In this document: piece by piece, positions 36,044-44,779 of the stretch
How the letters are laid out: each line of letters starts with the position of its first letter
Numbering within the stretch: the first letter of the stretch is position 1
NCBI GenBank assembly: GCA_009775375.1
Contig: VSPO01000002.1
Coordinates: 11,307 to 75,306 of the forward strand
Direction: 5' to 3'
Origin: Muribaculaceae bacterium
GTDB taxonomy: Bacteria; Bacteroidota; Bacteroidia; Bacteroidales; Muribaculaceae
DNA: 64,000 nucleotides
Position numbers and translations under genes: made by a program
Notes under the pieces: model-generated
Database searches by the model: none
What the model saw: the letters and a program-made list of their open reading frames with translations, nothing else
What the model was told of the DNA's origin: nothing

Positions 36044-36783
36044 ACCCTGTGTCGGAGCCTTCGACTGGCGAAGCATGGGACGACCGTACACTACGTCTAT
36101 TGGGTGAAGATGGAGTGGAACGTCTGCGCAGGTCGTCGGTTCTCGTAGTCGGAGTTGGCGGAGTCGGTGGATATGCCGCTGAGATGCTCGCGAGAAGTGG
36201 CGTCGGAAACATGACGATAGTCGATTCCGACAATGTCGCCGAAAGCAACGTCAATCGCCAGCTGATAGCCACGACTTCCACCGTCGGCCGTCCGAAGGTG
36301 GAGCTTTTTGCAGATCGGTTTCGCGACATCAATCCTGAGATCAACGTAAATCCTAAAATAGAGTTTGTTGATGCAGAAAAGATTGAGGATTTATTCTGCA
36401 ATGGCGGCTATGATTATGTGGTCGATGCGATCGACACGGTCGCTCCCAAGGTGGCCTTGATTGCCCATTGCCTGCGACACAGGATTCCCATTGTTTCGTC
36501 GATGGGCGCAGGAGGAAGGATCGATGTCACGAAAGTAGGATACTACGACCTTTGGGAGACCCGTGAAGACGGTCTGGCACGTGCCGTAAGACAAAAACTG
36601 AAGGCCATGTCGCTACGCAGGCCGCTTAAGGTGGTGGCAAGCACTGAGAAACCTATGTCTCATTCGCTGATACAGCTTGAGACTGTCAACAAAAGGAGTT
36701 CATATGGCACTCTCGCCACTATTCCGGCTTTGTTCGGAATCTTTCTTGCAAACCACGTTATCAGAAAACTAACAGGAATATAG
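36028..36783 (+). CDS. tcdA: tRNA threonylcarbamoyladenosine dehydratase
   Basis: A 251-residue ThiF/E1-like protein with the ATP loop VVGVGGVGGYAAEML (residues 40-54) and the NVNRQLIATTSTVGRPK adenylation segment. TcdA converts t6A37 of tRNA to the cyclic form. The length fits the family. The start overlaps the HMA gene and the next gene begins 3 bp after its stop, so it lies inside an operon. Confidence 0.9.
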   Translation: MDSTIDPVSEPSTGEAWDDRTLRLLGEDGVERLRRSSVLVVGVGGVGGYAAEMLARSGVGNMTIVDSDNVAESNVNRQLIATTSTVGRPKVELFADRFRDINPEINVNPKIEFVDAEKIEDLFCNGGYDYVVDAIDTVAPKVALIAHCLRHRIPIVSSMGAGGRIDVTKVGYYDLWETREDGLARAVRQKLKAMSLRRPLKVVASTEKPMSHSLIQLETVNKRSSYGTLATIPALFGIFLANHVIRKLTGI

Positions 36784-36786
36784 AAG

Positions 36787-37494
36787 ATGATAGAAATCCG
36801 TAATGTCACGAAATCATACGGCCCGCTGACCGTGCTCCACGACGTTTCCCTGACCATACCCGAGGGGGAAATCATGGCCATAGTCGGTCCGTCGGGAGCC
36901 GGGAAGACTACCCTGCTGCAGATTGCCGGCACGCTCGACCGTCCTGATTCCGGAGGGGTGTGGTTTGACGGGACTGATCTTTTCCAACTAAAAGACAAGC
37001 CTCTCTCCGCGTTCCGCAATCTTAATATAGGCTTCGTTTTTCAGTTTCATCAGCTTCTCCCGGAGTTCAGTGCTTTGGAAAACGTGGCGATGCCTGCTCT
37101 TATAGCCGGACGGGATAGGAAAGAGGCTTTCAGGGAGGCGGAGAAGCTCTTGGGTGAGTTTGGACTTGGCCACAGGCTCTCCCATCGTCCGTCGGAACTG
37201 TCGGGAGGCGAAAAGCAGCGAACGGCCATAGCCCGGGCTCTTGTCAACAATCCGAGGATGGTGCTCGCTGATGAACCCACCGGCAGCCTTGACTCTCGCA
37301 ACCGCCTGGAGATCCAGGAAATCATATCTGGCCTTCGGGCGGATAGGCGACAGACATTCGTGGTCGTCACCCACGACCGGGACATGGCCTCGATTGCCGA
37401 CCTGACAGTGGAAATGGCCGACGGAAGAATAGTGGGCAGCAGCAGAAAAACGGAAGAAATTGCCGACGCAGCCAATATTGTTTTGGATGTTTGA
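36787..37494 (+). CDS. ABC transporter ATPase, LolD/MacB type
   Basis: A 235-residue ATPase: Walker A GPSGAGKTT (residues 34-42), signature LSGGEKQRTAIARAL, and Walker B MVLADEPTG. The LSGGEKQR form and size point to the LolD/FtsE/MacB class. No permease is adjacent. It may serve lipoprotein release with a LolCE-like permease elsewhere, or act as FtsE with the FtsX at 23477; sequence alone does not settle this. Confidence 0.85.
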   Translation: MIEIRNVTKSYGPLTVLHDVSLTIPEGEIMAIVGPSGAGKTTLLQIAGTLDRPDSGGVWFDGTDLFQLKDKPLSAFRNLNIGFVFQFHQLLPEFSALENVAMPALIAGRDRKEAFREAEKLLGEFGLGHRLSHRPSELSGGEKQRTAIARALVNNPRMVLADEPTGSLDSRNRLEIQEIISGLRADRRQTFVVVTHDRDMASIADLTVEMADGRIVGSSRKTEEIADAANIVLDV

Positions 37495-37601
37495 GCTTTT
37501 TTCGCTATCTTCGCGTTCCTATTTCGGAATTGCCCGGGCTCTTTTTTTAGATTGCTCACAGGGCAACCACCTATTTTAATAATCATAAATAAAGAATAAA
37601 A

Positions 37602-37895
37602 ATGGCAACACCAGAAAACCAGAACAAAAATCAACTTCAGATTCAACTCCGTCCTGAAATCGCCGATGGAAAATACAGCAATCTCGCTATGATCGGCCAC
37701 GGCCCCAATGAATTCCTTATTGATTTCATCTTCGCCGCTCCCGGCATGCCCCAGGCTCCGGTGGTAAGCCGCGTCATCATGAGCCCGGAGAATGCAAAGC
37801 AGCTCATGTTCGCCCTGACGGACAACATCAAGAAATATGAGGCTCAGTTCGGCGAGATCACTCCCCGTCAGAACCAGGCCATCGGCAACAACTGA
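37602..37895 (+). CDS. DUF3467 family protein
   Basis: A 97-residue soluble protein with [31 protein letters not shown] and a C-terminal amphipathic helix, matching DUF3467, a widespread family without known function. It lies 107 bp after the ABC ATPase and 8 bp before cysS. A promoter between 37495 and 37601 is possible but not clear. Confidence 0.87.
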   Translation: MATPENQNKNQLQIQLRPEIADGKYSNLAMIGHGPNEFLIDFIFAAPGMPQAPVVSRVIMSPENAKQLMFALTDNIKKYEAQFGEITPRQNQAIGNN

Positions 37896-37903
37896 TCAGA
37901 ATA

Positions 37904-39379
37904 ATGGACAACAACCTTACGCTCTACAATTCGCTCACGCGCATCAAGATGCCTTTCAAGCCTATACATGATGGTCACGTGGGCATGTATGTGTGCGGGC
38001 CTACTGTATATGGCGACGCACATCTGGGGCATGCTCGCCCCGCAATCACGTTTGACGTACTTTTCCGTTATCTGCGTCACCTGGGCTATAAGGTGCGTTA
38101 CGTCAGAAATATCACGGATGTCGGCCATCTTGAGCATGACGCCGATTCCGGAGAAGACAAGATAGCCAAGAAGGCACGTCTCGAGCAGCTTGAGCCTATG
38201 GAGGTGGTGCAGCTTTATCTCAACCGCTACCACCACGACATGGAGGCTCTCAACGTGCTGCCGCCGAGCATCGAGCCCCATGCTTCAGGCCATATTATCG
38301 AGCAGATAGAGTATGTCAAGAAGATACTCGACGCCGGATATGCCTATGAAAGCAACGGATCGGTCTATTTCGATGTGGAGAAATACAACCGCGACCATCA
38401 CTACGGCAAGCTTTCCGGACGAAATATCGAGGATCTGCTTTCTACGACCCGTGAACTCGACGGACAGGAGGAGAAACGCAATCCTCTCGACTTTGCCCTT
38501 TGGAAGAAGGCTGCGCCGGAGCATATAATGCACTGGCCCTCTCCCTGGAGCGAGGGTTTCCCGGGATGGCATCTTGAATGCTCCACGATGGGAGAAAAGT
38601 ATCTTGGGGAGACTTTCGACATCCATGGCGGTGGCCTTGACCTGCTTTTCCCCCACCATGAGTGCGAGATCGCGCAAAGCGTGGCGGCGCAGGGTCATGA
38701 GGCGGTGAAATATTGGGTTCATAACAATATGATCACCATCATGGGAAAGAAAATGGGCAAGAGCTACAATAATTTCATTACCCTCGAACAATTCTTCGAC
38801 GGGTCGCATCCGAAATTGGAGCAGGCCTATTCCCCGATGGTGATACGTTTCTTCATCCTTCAAGCCCACTACCGTTCGACTGTCGATTTCTCGAACGCAG
38901 CCCTTCAGGCGGCGGAAAAAGCATTCCAAAAAATCACAGACGGCTATCGCCGTCTGCAGAATCTCCTCCCGGCAGAGAAATCCACGGTGGAGGTGCCCGA
39001 TTTCCTCACGAAATGCTATGAGGCGATGGATGATGACCTCAACACTCCCCAAGTGATAGCGCAGCTCTTTGATGCATGCAGGATTATCAATTCAGCCTCC
39101 GACGGCAACGTGAAGCTTTCTGCCGACAACATCGCGAGATTGCGCCATCTGTTTGACGTTTTCCTCATTGAGATACTCGGAATGCGCATGGCCGCCGACA
39201 GCGAGAATGCCTCGGCGTCGAAAGCCTACGAAGGTGCGGTAGATCTTCTGATGGAGGTTCGCAAGAACGCAAAAGCAGCCAAAGATTGGGCTACTTCCGA
39301 CCTCATCCGCGACAAGCTCGCCTCCCTCGGTTTCGACATCAAAGACACAAAAGCAGGTGTGGAATGGTCGCTACGCTGA
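37904..39379 (+). CDS. cysS: Cysteinyl-tRNA synthetase
   Basis: A 491-residue class I synthetase. [18 protein letters not shown] carries a zinc cysteine and the HIGH-type signature (HLGH). The second signature is KMGKS near residue 284 in place of KMSKS, a change seen in other CysS proteins. It charges tRNA-Cys. It ends the plus-strand run and is followed by an 18-bp perfect terminator stem. Confidence 0.96.
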   Translation: MDNNLTLYNSLTRIKMPFKPIHDGHVGMYVCGPTVYGDAHLGHARPAITFDVLFRYLRHLGYKVRYVRNITDVGHLEHDADSGEDKIAKKARLEQLEPMEVVQLYLNRYHHDMEALNVLPPSIEPHASGHIIEQIEYVKKILDAGYAYESNGSVYFDVEKYNRDHHYGKLSGRNIEDLLSTTRELDGQEEKRNPLDFALWKKAAPEHIMHWPSPWSEGFPGWHLECSTMGEKYLGETFDIHGGGLDLLFPHHECEIAQSVAAQGHEAVKYWVHNNMITIMGKKMGKSYNNFITLEQFFDGSHPKLEQAYSPMVIRFFILQAHYRSTVDFSNAALQAAEKAFQKITDGYRRLQNLLPAEKSTVEVPDFLTKCYEAMDDDLNTPQVIAQLFDACRIINSASDGNVKLSADNIARLRHLFDVFLIEILGMRMAADSENASASKAYEGAVDLLMEVRKNAKAAKDWATSDLIRDKLASLGFDIKDTKAGVEWSLR

Positions 39380-39401
39380 CCGGCGTCCTGCAAATATTCA
39401 A

Positions 39402-39441
39402 AAAGACAAGGGAATCCAAGCTTTTGGATTCCCTTGTCTTT
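39402..39441. terminator. Bidirectional terminator between cysS and ispG
   Basis: A perfect 18-bp stem (39402-39419 with 39424-39441) with a 4-nt loop lies between two convergent genes. Confidence 0.9.
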
Positions 39442-39461
39442 CTAAATATCTGCACCCTTGT

Positions 39462-41084
39462 TTATCTGGATTCATGGATGAGGTTGAGGAGCTCGGAGAT
39501 GGCTGTCTCCGAGGGTATGTTCTTCTTTATAAGTTGCTTCCCTTTGTAGAGGCTGACCTTTCCGGGTCCGGCTCCTACATAACCAAAATCGGCATCCGCC
39601 ATCTCTCCCGGACCATTGACGATGCACCCCATCACTCCTATCTTCAGCCCTTTCAGATCCCCGGTGGCTTCCTTGACTTTCTTAAGGGTCTGCTGGAGGT
39701 CGAACAGAGTCCTTCCGCATCCCGGGCACGCGATATATTCCGTTTTGCTGATGCGTAGTCTTGCTGCCTGAAGCAATCCCAAAGCTACGGAATTCAGGCT
39801 CTCCATCGTAAAGGCTTTCCCTTCCACCCATATGCCGGAACCATAACCGCCAAGCAGAAGCGGACCGAAATCGGCTCCGGCTTTCACCTGAAGGTCCTCC
39901 AGGTCGGTGTCGTCATATGCCATATGGATGATTATAGGATTTTTGCCGCCTAAACTGGCGAAACGGTCGATCCATGACGCTATTTCCCCGGGGCGGTTGA
40001 CATTGGTCGATGATATGACTATGGGCAACGAATCGGAGAATAATTGCGGCTCAGAAGCGGCATCTACGCGATGCCACGCCTCCGGCGCGCCCGGAAGGTC
40101 ATGACCTATGACAATTGGCCATGTCTCTCTCTCTAATCCCGGAATGGAGACTGAGACTTTCCTGACAGGGGCGGGAAGCACTGTCGAAGGCTCCACCACC
40201 TGAGTCTGATTCCTCCTCTCCCCGATGTAATCGCGCAATTTGACTGCCACAGGGATCTCATATTCCGGATCTTCAGTCAGCGACACCCGGATGGTGTCGC
40301 CTATGCCGTGGGAAAGAAGGGTGCCTATGCCGACGGAGCTTTTGATTCTGCCGTCTTCTCCGTCTCCAGCCTCTGTCACTCCGAGATGCAGAGGATATTC
40401 CATCCCCTCCTCCCTCATCCTTTTGTCAAGAAGCATGATTGTCTCAACCATAATGACCACGTTTGAGGCCTTTATGGAGATTACGATGTCGTTGAAATCT
40501 GCCTCCCGGCATATGCGGAGAAATTCAAGGGCTGATTCCACCATCCCGGCCGGAGTGTCGCCATAGCGGCTCATTATGCGGTCGGAGAGCGAACCGTGGT
40601 TCACGCCAAGCCGCACGGCCGTGGAATGCTTCCTGCATATTTCAAGAAAGGGGACGAGTGTCTCCCTTATTTTTTCTATTTCGGCCGCATACTCCTCGTC
40701 GGTGAACTCAAGCTGCTTGAAAGTGCGGGCCGCGTCGACGAAATTGCCCGGATTGATGCGGACTTTTTCGCAGGTCGTGGCCGCCTTGAAAGCCGCGTTG
40801 GGATTGAAATGCACGTCTGCCACCAAAGGCACGTCGCATCCGGCCTCGTCAAGACCTTTACGTATCGAGGTCATGTTCTCTGCCTCTCGCACGCCCTGGG
40901 TGGTCAGCCTGACGATTTCCCCTCCGGCCTTTGCTATTCTGAGGGCCTGCGCGACGCTCGACTCCGTGTCGAGCGTCGAAGTATTGTTCATCGACTGTAT
41001 GCGGACGGGATTATCCCCCCCGATTCCTACGTTGCCAACGTTTGTGACGCTGCTTTTGCGGCGTCTGTAATTATATATGCTCAT
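39462..41084 (-). CDS. ispG: 4-hydroxy-3-methylbut-2-enyl diphosphate synthase
   Basis: A 540-residue enzyme of the MEP isoprenoid pathway. The N-terminal TIM barrel and the C-terminal 4Fe-4S domain (CPGCGRTLFDLQ near residue 453, GCIVNGPGEM) are separated by an inserted domain, giving the long form known in Bacteroidota, plants and chlamydiae. It is the last gene of a minus-strand group with the PAP2-like and RluA genes. Confidence 0.95.
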   Translation of the reverse strand: MSIYNYRRRKSSVTNVGNVGIGGDNPVRIQSMNNTSTLDTESSVAQALRIAKAGGEIVRLTTQGVREAENMTSIRKGLDEAGCDVPLVADVHFNPNAAFKAATTCEKVRINPGNFVDAARTFKQLEFTDEEYAAEIEKIRETLVPFLEICRKHSTAVRLGVNHGSLSDRIMSRYGDTPAGMVESALEFLRICREADFNDIVISIKASNVVIMVETIMLLDKRMREEGMEYPLHLGVTEAGDGEDGRIKSSVGIGTLLSHGIGDTIRVSLTEDPEYEIPVAVKLRDYIGERRNQTQVVEPSTVLPAPVRKVSVSIPGLERETWPIVIGHDLPGAPEAWHRVDAASEPQLFSDSLPIVISSTNVNRPGEIASWIDRFASLGGKNPIIIHMAYDDTDLEDLQVKAGADFGPLLLGGYGSGIWVEGKAFTMESLNSVALGLLQAARLRISKTEYIACPGCGRTLFDLQQTLKKVKEATGDLKGLKIGVMGCIVNGPGEMADADFGYVGAGPGKVSLYKGKQLIKKNIPSETAISELLNLIHESR

Positions 41085-41145
41085 GATGATATTGCGGTAA
41101 TTGTATGGATGTATGCTTGTCGTCAGATCGATGTTGGGGAAAGGG

Positions 41146-41979
41146 CTATTTGATCATGGTCAGGAAGAACACGCTGCAGAATCCTACGGCATAACCTGCC
41201 AGCACCTGCCACACCGTATGCCTGCGAAGCCAGACCCTTGCCGAACCGAGAAGCCCCGTGAGCACGAGCGACAGAATCAGCCAGAAGAATAGCTCCGGCT
41301 CCGGCGAACCGTCTTTCTGAATCCTGATAAGCAATGCCACGATTCCGGCGATTCCGGCGGCATGGGCGGAGATTTTCCACCAGAAGTTTATCACGAGGTT
41401 GACCAGACTTGCCAACGCGCCTCCTGCAAAGAAAAGGCTAAGCCAAGCCGGAGCCCCTTTGGAGGCCATGAACCATGCCGTGGCTAAATAGCACACTGTT
41501 ATGATGACGTAAGGGATTGGCCGTTCTTTTCTGCCGTTCAGTCCTAAGTCGCCTACGTATCCAAGCTTCTTTAAAAGCACGATTATCAGCATCGGAATGA
41601 CGACATCGATTCCCGCCACTATGAGAGTGAAATATATCCTCATTCCCATTGGGGCGACATCGAGGATGGAAAGTCCGAAAGCGAGAATCAATCCGTAGAC
41701 TGGCATCAAAAGAGGGACGAGCACCCACGAGAGCACGTTGGAGAAAACCGTGACGGCGCGTTCGGTTCCCGATTCTTCGTCATCCTTATTGCCATGGTGG
41801 GCGTGTTGTGTTTTAGCCGGCTCAAGGGGAGGGGGCGGCGTAGAGGATTGTTCTGAGTCGCGGTCGTCCGGCTTGTCTCCAAACAGGCCTCTTCTGTTGT
41901 TGTTGAGGCTGTAGCGGTCGTTGTCGCTGCCGTCGGGCGACGGCACTTCGGGATAATATGAGGATGTATCGATTGGCAT
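41146..41979 (-). CDS. PAP2-superfamily membrane protein
   Basis: A 277-residue protein: about 90 N-terminal residues are polar, Pro/Asp-rich and probably disordered; the rest has about six membrane helices. PAP2 motifs are partly kept: NGRKERP for motif 1, SAHAAG for motif 2, and RVWLRRH for motif 3, where the Arg-x5-His pair is intact but the following Asp is Gln. Likely a lipid or polyprenyl phosphatase, or a degenerate relative. Its place 61 bp before ispG fits a polyprenyl substrate, by inference only. Confidence 0.75.
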   Translation of the reverse strand: MPIDTSSYYPEVPSPDGSDNDRYSLNNNRRGLFGDKPDDRDSEQSSTPPPPLEPAKTQHAHHGNKDDEESGTERAVTVFSNVLSWVLVPLLMPVYGLILAFGLSILDVAPMGMRIYFTLIVAGIDVVIPMLIIVLLKKLGYVGDLGLNGRKERPIPYVIITVCYLATAWFMASKGAPAWLSLFFAGGALASLVNLVINFWWKISAHAAGIAGIVALLIRIQKDGSPEPELFFWLILSLVLTGLLGSARVWLRRHTVWQVLAGYAVGFCSVFFLTMIK

Positions 41980-42044
41980 ATCAATGTTTGTTTTGATGTT
42001 TTGCTATGTTAATCATGCCTTGTGTCTGTGCGTGCCCGCGTGGC

Positions 42045-42995
42045 TCAGTCCTGCTTGTCCCGGCTGCCTGATGTCTTCACGGCATTCTGGAATTTCGCCG
42101 GGACCGGAAGCTCAAACCTCATGTCCTTGCGCGTTATAGGATGGGCAAAACGCAGGGTGCGGGCATGGAGGCAAAGGCGATGGAGCCGGCTTTCCTTGGC
42201 TCCGTATTTACGGTCGCCGGAGATGGGATGCCCCATCTCGGAGGCATGCACCCTGATTTGGTTTTTCCTGCCCGTGTCGAGAGAAAATTCCACGAGAGAG
42301 AGTCCGTTGCCGCGTTTGAGGACGTTGAAATTTGTGACGGCGAGTTTCCCCTCATCAGGATTGTCGGTGGAGTAGACCACGAATTGGGAGTTCTCCGTCA
42401 GTCTTGACTTGATGAATCCCTTGTCTTCCTTCACGTATCCCTCAAGAAGGGCAACGTAAAGACGGTCGAGCACCATATTGTTCCAGTTGTGGCGCAGGTT
42501 TTCCTGAGCTTCCTGGCTTTTGGCAAACATCATAAGGCCCGACGTGTCGCGGTCAAGACGATGCACCACGAAAAGCTTGTTGCGCGGATCCTGCATCTTT
42601 ATGTATTCCCTGACAATATCGTAGGCTGATATCTCCTTTTTGTGGCTTTGTGTGCCCACGGAAAGAAGTCCATATCCCTTGTTGACTACGATGATGTCGT
42701 TGTCTTCATAGACAAGCTGCAGACGTGGATGGCGGAGCACGACAAATGGCCGCGAAAGGTTGATTTCCACGAGGTTGCCTTGAGCGATCGGGGCATCGAA
42801 AGCTGTGGTCACCGTGCCGTCGACCCGCATCTGCCCGTGGCGAAGCCATGATTTCAGGTCGGACCTGCTCCTGTCGGGCATTTTTTCTGCCACGAAAGCA
42901 AGCAGTTTTCCCTCGTCGGGGCCTTCGTTTGTCCATGAAAGGATGCGGTCTTCACGAAATATATTTTTTGTCTGATGATGTCTGTCGCGTTGCAT
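42045..42995 (-). CDS. RluA-family pseudouridine synthase
   Basis: A 316-residue enzyme with an N-terminal S4 RNA-binding domain (about residues 24-80) and the RluA catalytic motif HRLDRDTSGLM near residue 143, which holds the catalytic Asp. It should make pseudouridine in 23S rRNA or another RNA; which site cannot be read. It is followed 65 bp later by the PAP2-like gene. Confidence 0.9.
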   Translation of the reverse strand: MQRDRHHQTKNIFREDRILSWTNEGPDEGKLLAFVAEKMPDRSRSDLKSWLRHGQMRVDGTVTTAFDAPIAQGNLVEINLSRPFVVLRHPRLQLVYEDNDIIVVNKGYGLLSVGTQSHKKEISAYDIVREYIKMQDPRNKLFVVHRLDRDTSGLMMFAKSQEAQENLRHNWNNMVLDRLYVALLEGYVKEDKGFIKSRLTENSQFVVYSTDNPDEGKLAVTNFNVLKRGNGLSLVEFSLDTGRKNQIRVHASEMGHPISGDRKYGAKESRLHRLCLHARTLRFAHPITRKDMRFELPVPAKFQNAVKTSGSRDKQD

Positions 42996-43067
42996 TTATG
43001 TCTGTTTTATAATATAACAATTTAATCCGTGTTCTGTTATCCGATGGGATCCCTCATTTGGATGTCG

Positions 43068-44345
43068 CTACGTGGCGGCTCTCTTTAAAGCCTGGTTGCC
43101 GAATCGGCAATACAGGCATTTGCGAGGGTCGCAATATTCTTTTTTAAGATGGATGAGGGCTTGCGAGCGCATGGCGTCGGAGGCTTTCATTCCCAAGCCT
43201 TGCCAAAGTCGGGTGATGGCGTTGGCTTCCGGAGGAAGGGAGGAAAGCAGCCTGAATGCTGAATCCATCATGTCGGTGTCGCCGGTGATGGCCCCTTTTG
43301 CATATATGATCGGAGCCACGGCATTAATGAGAAGAAGGGTTATGCTTGTATTGGAAAGTGTGTCTGATATCGAGCGGGCATCCACATCGAAGGAGAAATG
43401 GTCGTGCCAATATCCGTCAAGACGCCATTCAAACAGTTTCCGAAGCTCTTGTTCGTTGCCTTTGCAATCGAGGATTCTCGAAAGGAGCGCGAATCCTCCC
43501 TCACAGGCCTTTGCAAGAAATGCTATTCGTCGGTGGGGGAAATTCTGCGGGCGGGTGCGTGAATATTTCCATTGCCCCGGCCGCATGGGTCGGAGTCCGT
43601 ATTTTCTGGCTAGGAAATAGTATTCTCGGCAGAGATATTGGTAGTATTCATCGAAAATATGGAGGGAAGAATCAAGCATGGCGGCCTGTCCGAAAAGTAT
43701 AGCCTGGATTTGGAGGGGGTTGTCGCTGTGATGATGGAGAATTTTCAGGGCCACGGAGCGGGCGAGCAATTCAAATGGGTCGCCGTTAAGCCCGAAGCCG
43801 AATGCCCTGGCGAGGACCACGAAGCAGGTCTGTTCCCAGTCCATTCCACACGTCTTGCATATTTCATAAGCCTTCATGGCTTTGGCCTGCAGGCGTTCCA
43901 CGGCGAGCGTTTCGAGCCAATCGGTCAGGGTCAGGGATGGAAGGTCGTGCAGAAAGTCGCCGCATCTGATGTCGTCGGCGTTGAGCGACAAATGGGAATA
44001 CGTGCGGAAGAAATTCTCCGGCAGGGTGATTTCCACCTGAGGAATAATCGAGCCGTCGGAACGCGTGACCCTCCGGTCGGAGACCCCTACGACGTGAAGG
44101 ATTATGGAGTCGTAGGCCGGGTCGTTTTGATGTCCGTGGCGATACCAATCGGATGCTTTCACATGGATTTCAACGTTTCCGGCCCATTCCGTGTCGCCGA
44201 TTCTGACTTTGGAGTTAAAGAAGTCGGGGCCGGCGTCAGTGTTGAGCCGGCCGGGGTCGATGACGGTGATGTCTTGTCCGCCGGCCTCCTTAAGGTTTTT
44301 GCCAAACATTCTCGACTTCCAAAGATATTGGTATAGTTTCTCCAT
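43068..44345 (-). CDS. DUF2851 family protein
   Basis: A 425-residue protein starting at MEKLYQYLWKSRMFG; the conserved VIDPGRLNTDAGPDFFNSKV segment and a C-terminal Cys cluster (CDPRKCLYCRFG) identify DUF2851, a Bacteroidota family of unknown function. The frame is open to a TTG at 44405, but a TACTTTTG promoter box covers that point (44410-44403), so transcription should start inside the longer version. The gene converges on nothing; rluA follows after 72 bp on the same strand. Confidence 0.85.
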   Translation of the reverse strand: MEKLYQYLWKSRMFGKNLKEAGGQDITVIDPGRLNTDAGPDFFNSKVRIGDTEWAGNVEIHVKASDWYRHGHQNDPAYDSIILHVVGVSDRRVTRSDGSIIPQVEITLPENFFRTYSHLSLNADDIRCGDFLHDLPSLTLTDWLETLAVERLQAKAMKAYEICKTCGMDWEQTCFVVLARAFGFGLNGDPFELLARSVALKILHHHSDNPLQIQAILFGQAAMLDSSLHIFDEYYQYLCREYYFLARKYGLRPMRPGQWKYSRTRPQNFPHRRIAFLAKACEGGFALLSRILDCKGNEQELRKLFEWRLDGYWHDHFSFDVDARSISDTLSNTSITLLLINAVAPIIYAKGAITGDTDMMDSAFRLLSSLPPEANAITRLWQGLGMKASDAMRSQALIHLKKEYCDPRKCLYCRFGNQALKRAAT

Positions 44346-44460
44346 AGAATCGTTGTATGCCCTATCTCGACTTGCGAAATATGCAGATTGCGAATTATAA
44401 TGCAAAAGTAGCGATTTTCTACTTAATAATTGTTAATTTCGCCAAAAAACGACTATAAAC

Positions 44461-44569
44461 TTTGATTTTACCCTTAATTAGCCTTAACTTTGCATAGTGT
44501 TTTTCATAGTATAATTAAGATTAAGGTTTCGGTCTATTTCTTTGTGAAAAGAGATAGGCCTTTTATTTT
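44461..44569 (+). ncRNA. Short transcription unit, copy B (conserved 5' box plus terminator)
   Basis: TTTG (44461-44464), 20 nt, and TAACTTTG (44485-44492) form a consensus promoter. TGTTTTTCATAGTAT (44498-44512) starts six bases after the -7 box, exactly as in copy A. A terminator follows: 13 continuous pairs including G-U (44531-44560) and a U-rich tail to 44569. No ORF is present. The predicted RNA is about 70 nt. Confidence 0.6.
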
Positions 44570-44620
44570 TGCTGTCGTTTAATGGCTAATGCCGTCTTAT
44601 CGGCAGAGACGTATCGACAT

Positions 44621-44774
44621 AACAAACGAGGCTCTATCAAAAGAATATTGTAGGGACATGCCTTTGGCATGTTGGACTTTACTCGTCTGTCAACCAGCAA
44701 CATGCCAAAGTAATGTCCCTACATCCTCTGGTATTCTCCTGTGATTCATCTATTTTGACACAGCCTCGTTTGTT
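44621..44774. mobile_element. MITE-like nested inverted repeat
   Basis: Outer arms AACAAACGAGGCTCTATCAAAA (44621-44642) and its complement (44753-44774) match at 20 of 22 positions. Inner arms starting TGTAGGGACATG (44649) and ending at 44723 match at 24 of 26. The outer arm contains GAGGCTGTGTCAAAA on the right side, which resembles IS ends found in Bacteroidales. There is no ORF. It lies just after the stop of the acyl-CoA synthetase gene and could also stop its transcript. Together with copy B it fills the 374-bp gap. Confidence 0.65.
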
Positions 44775-44779
44775 CCGTC

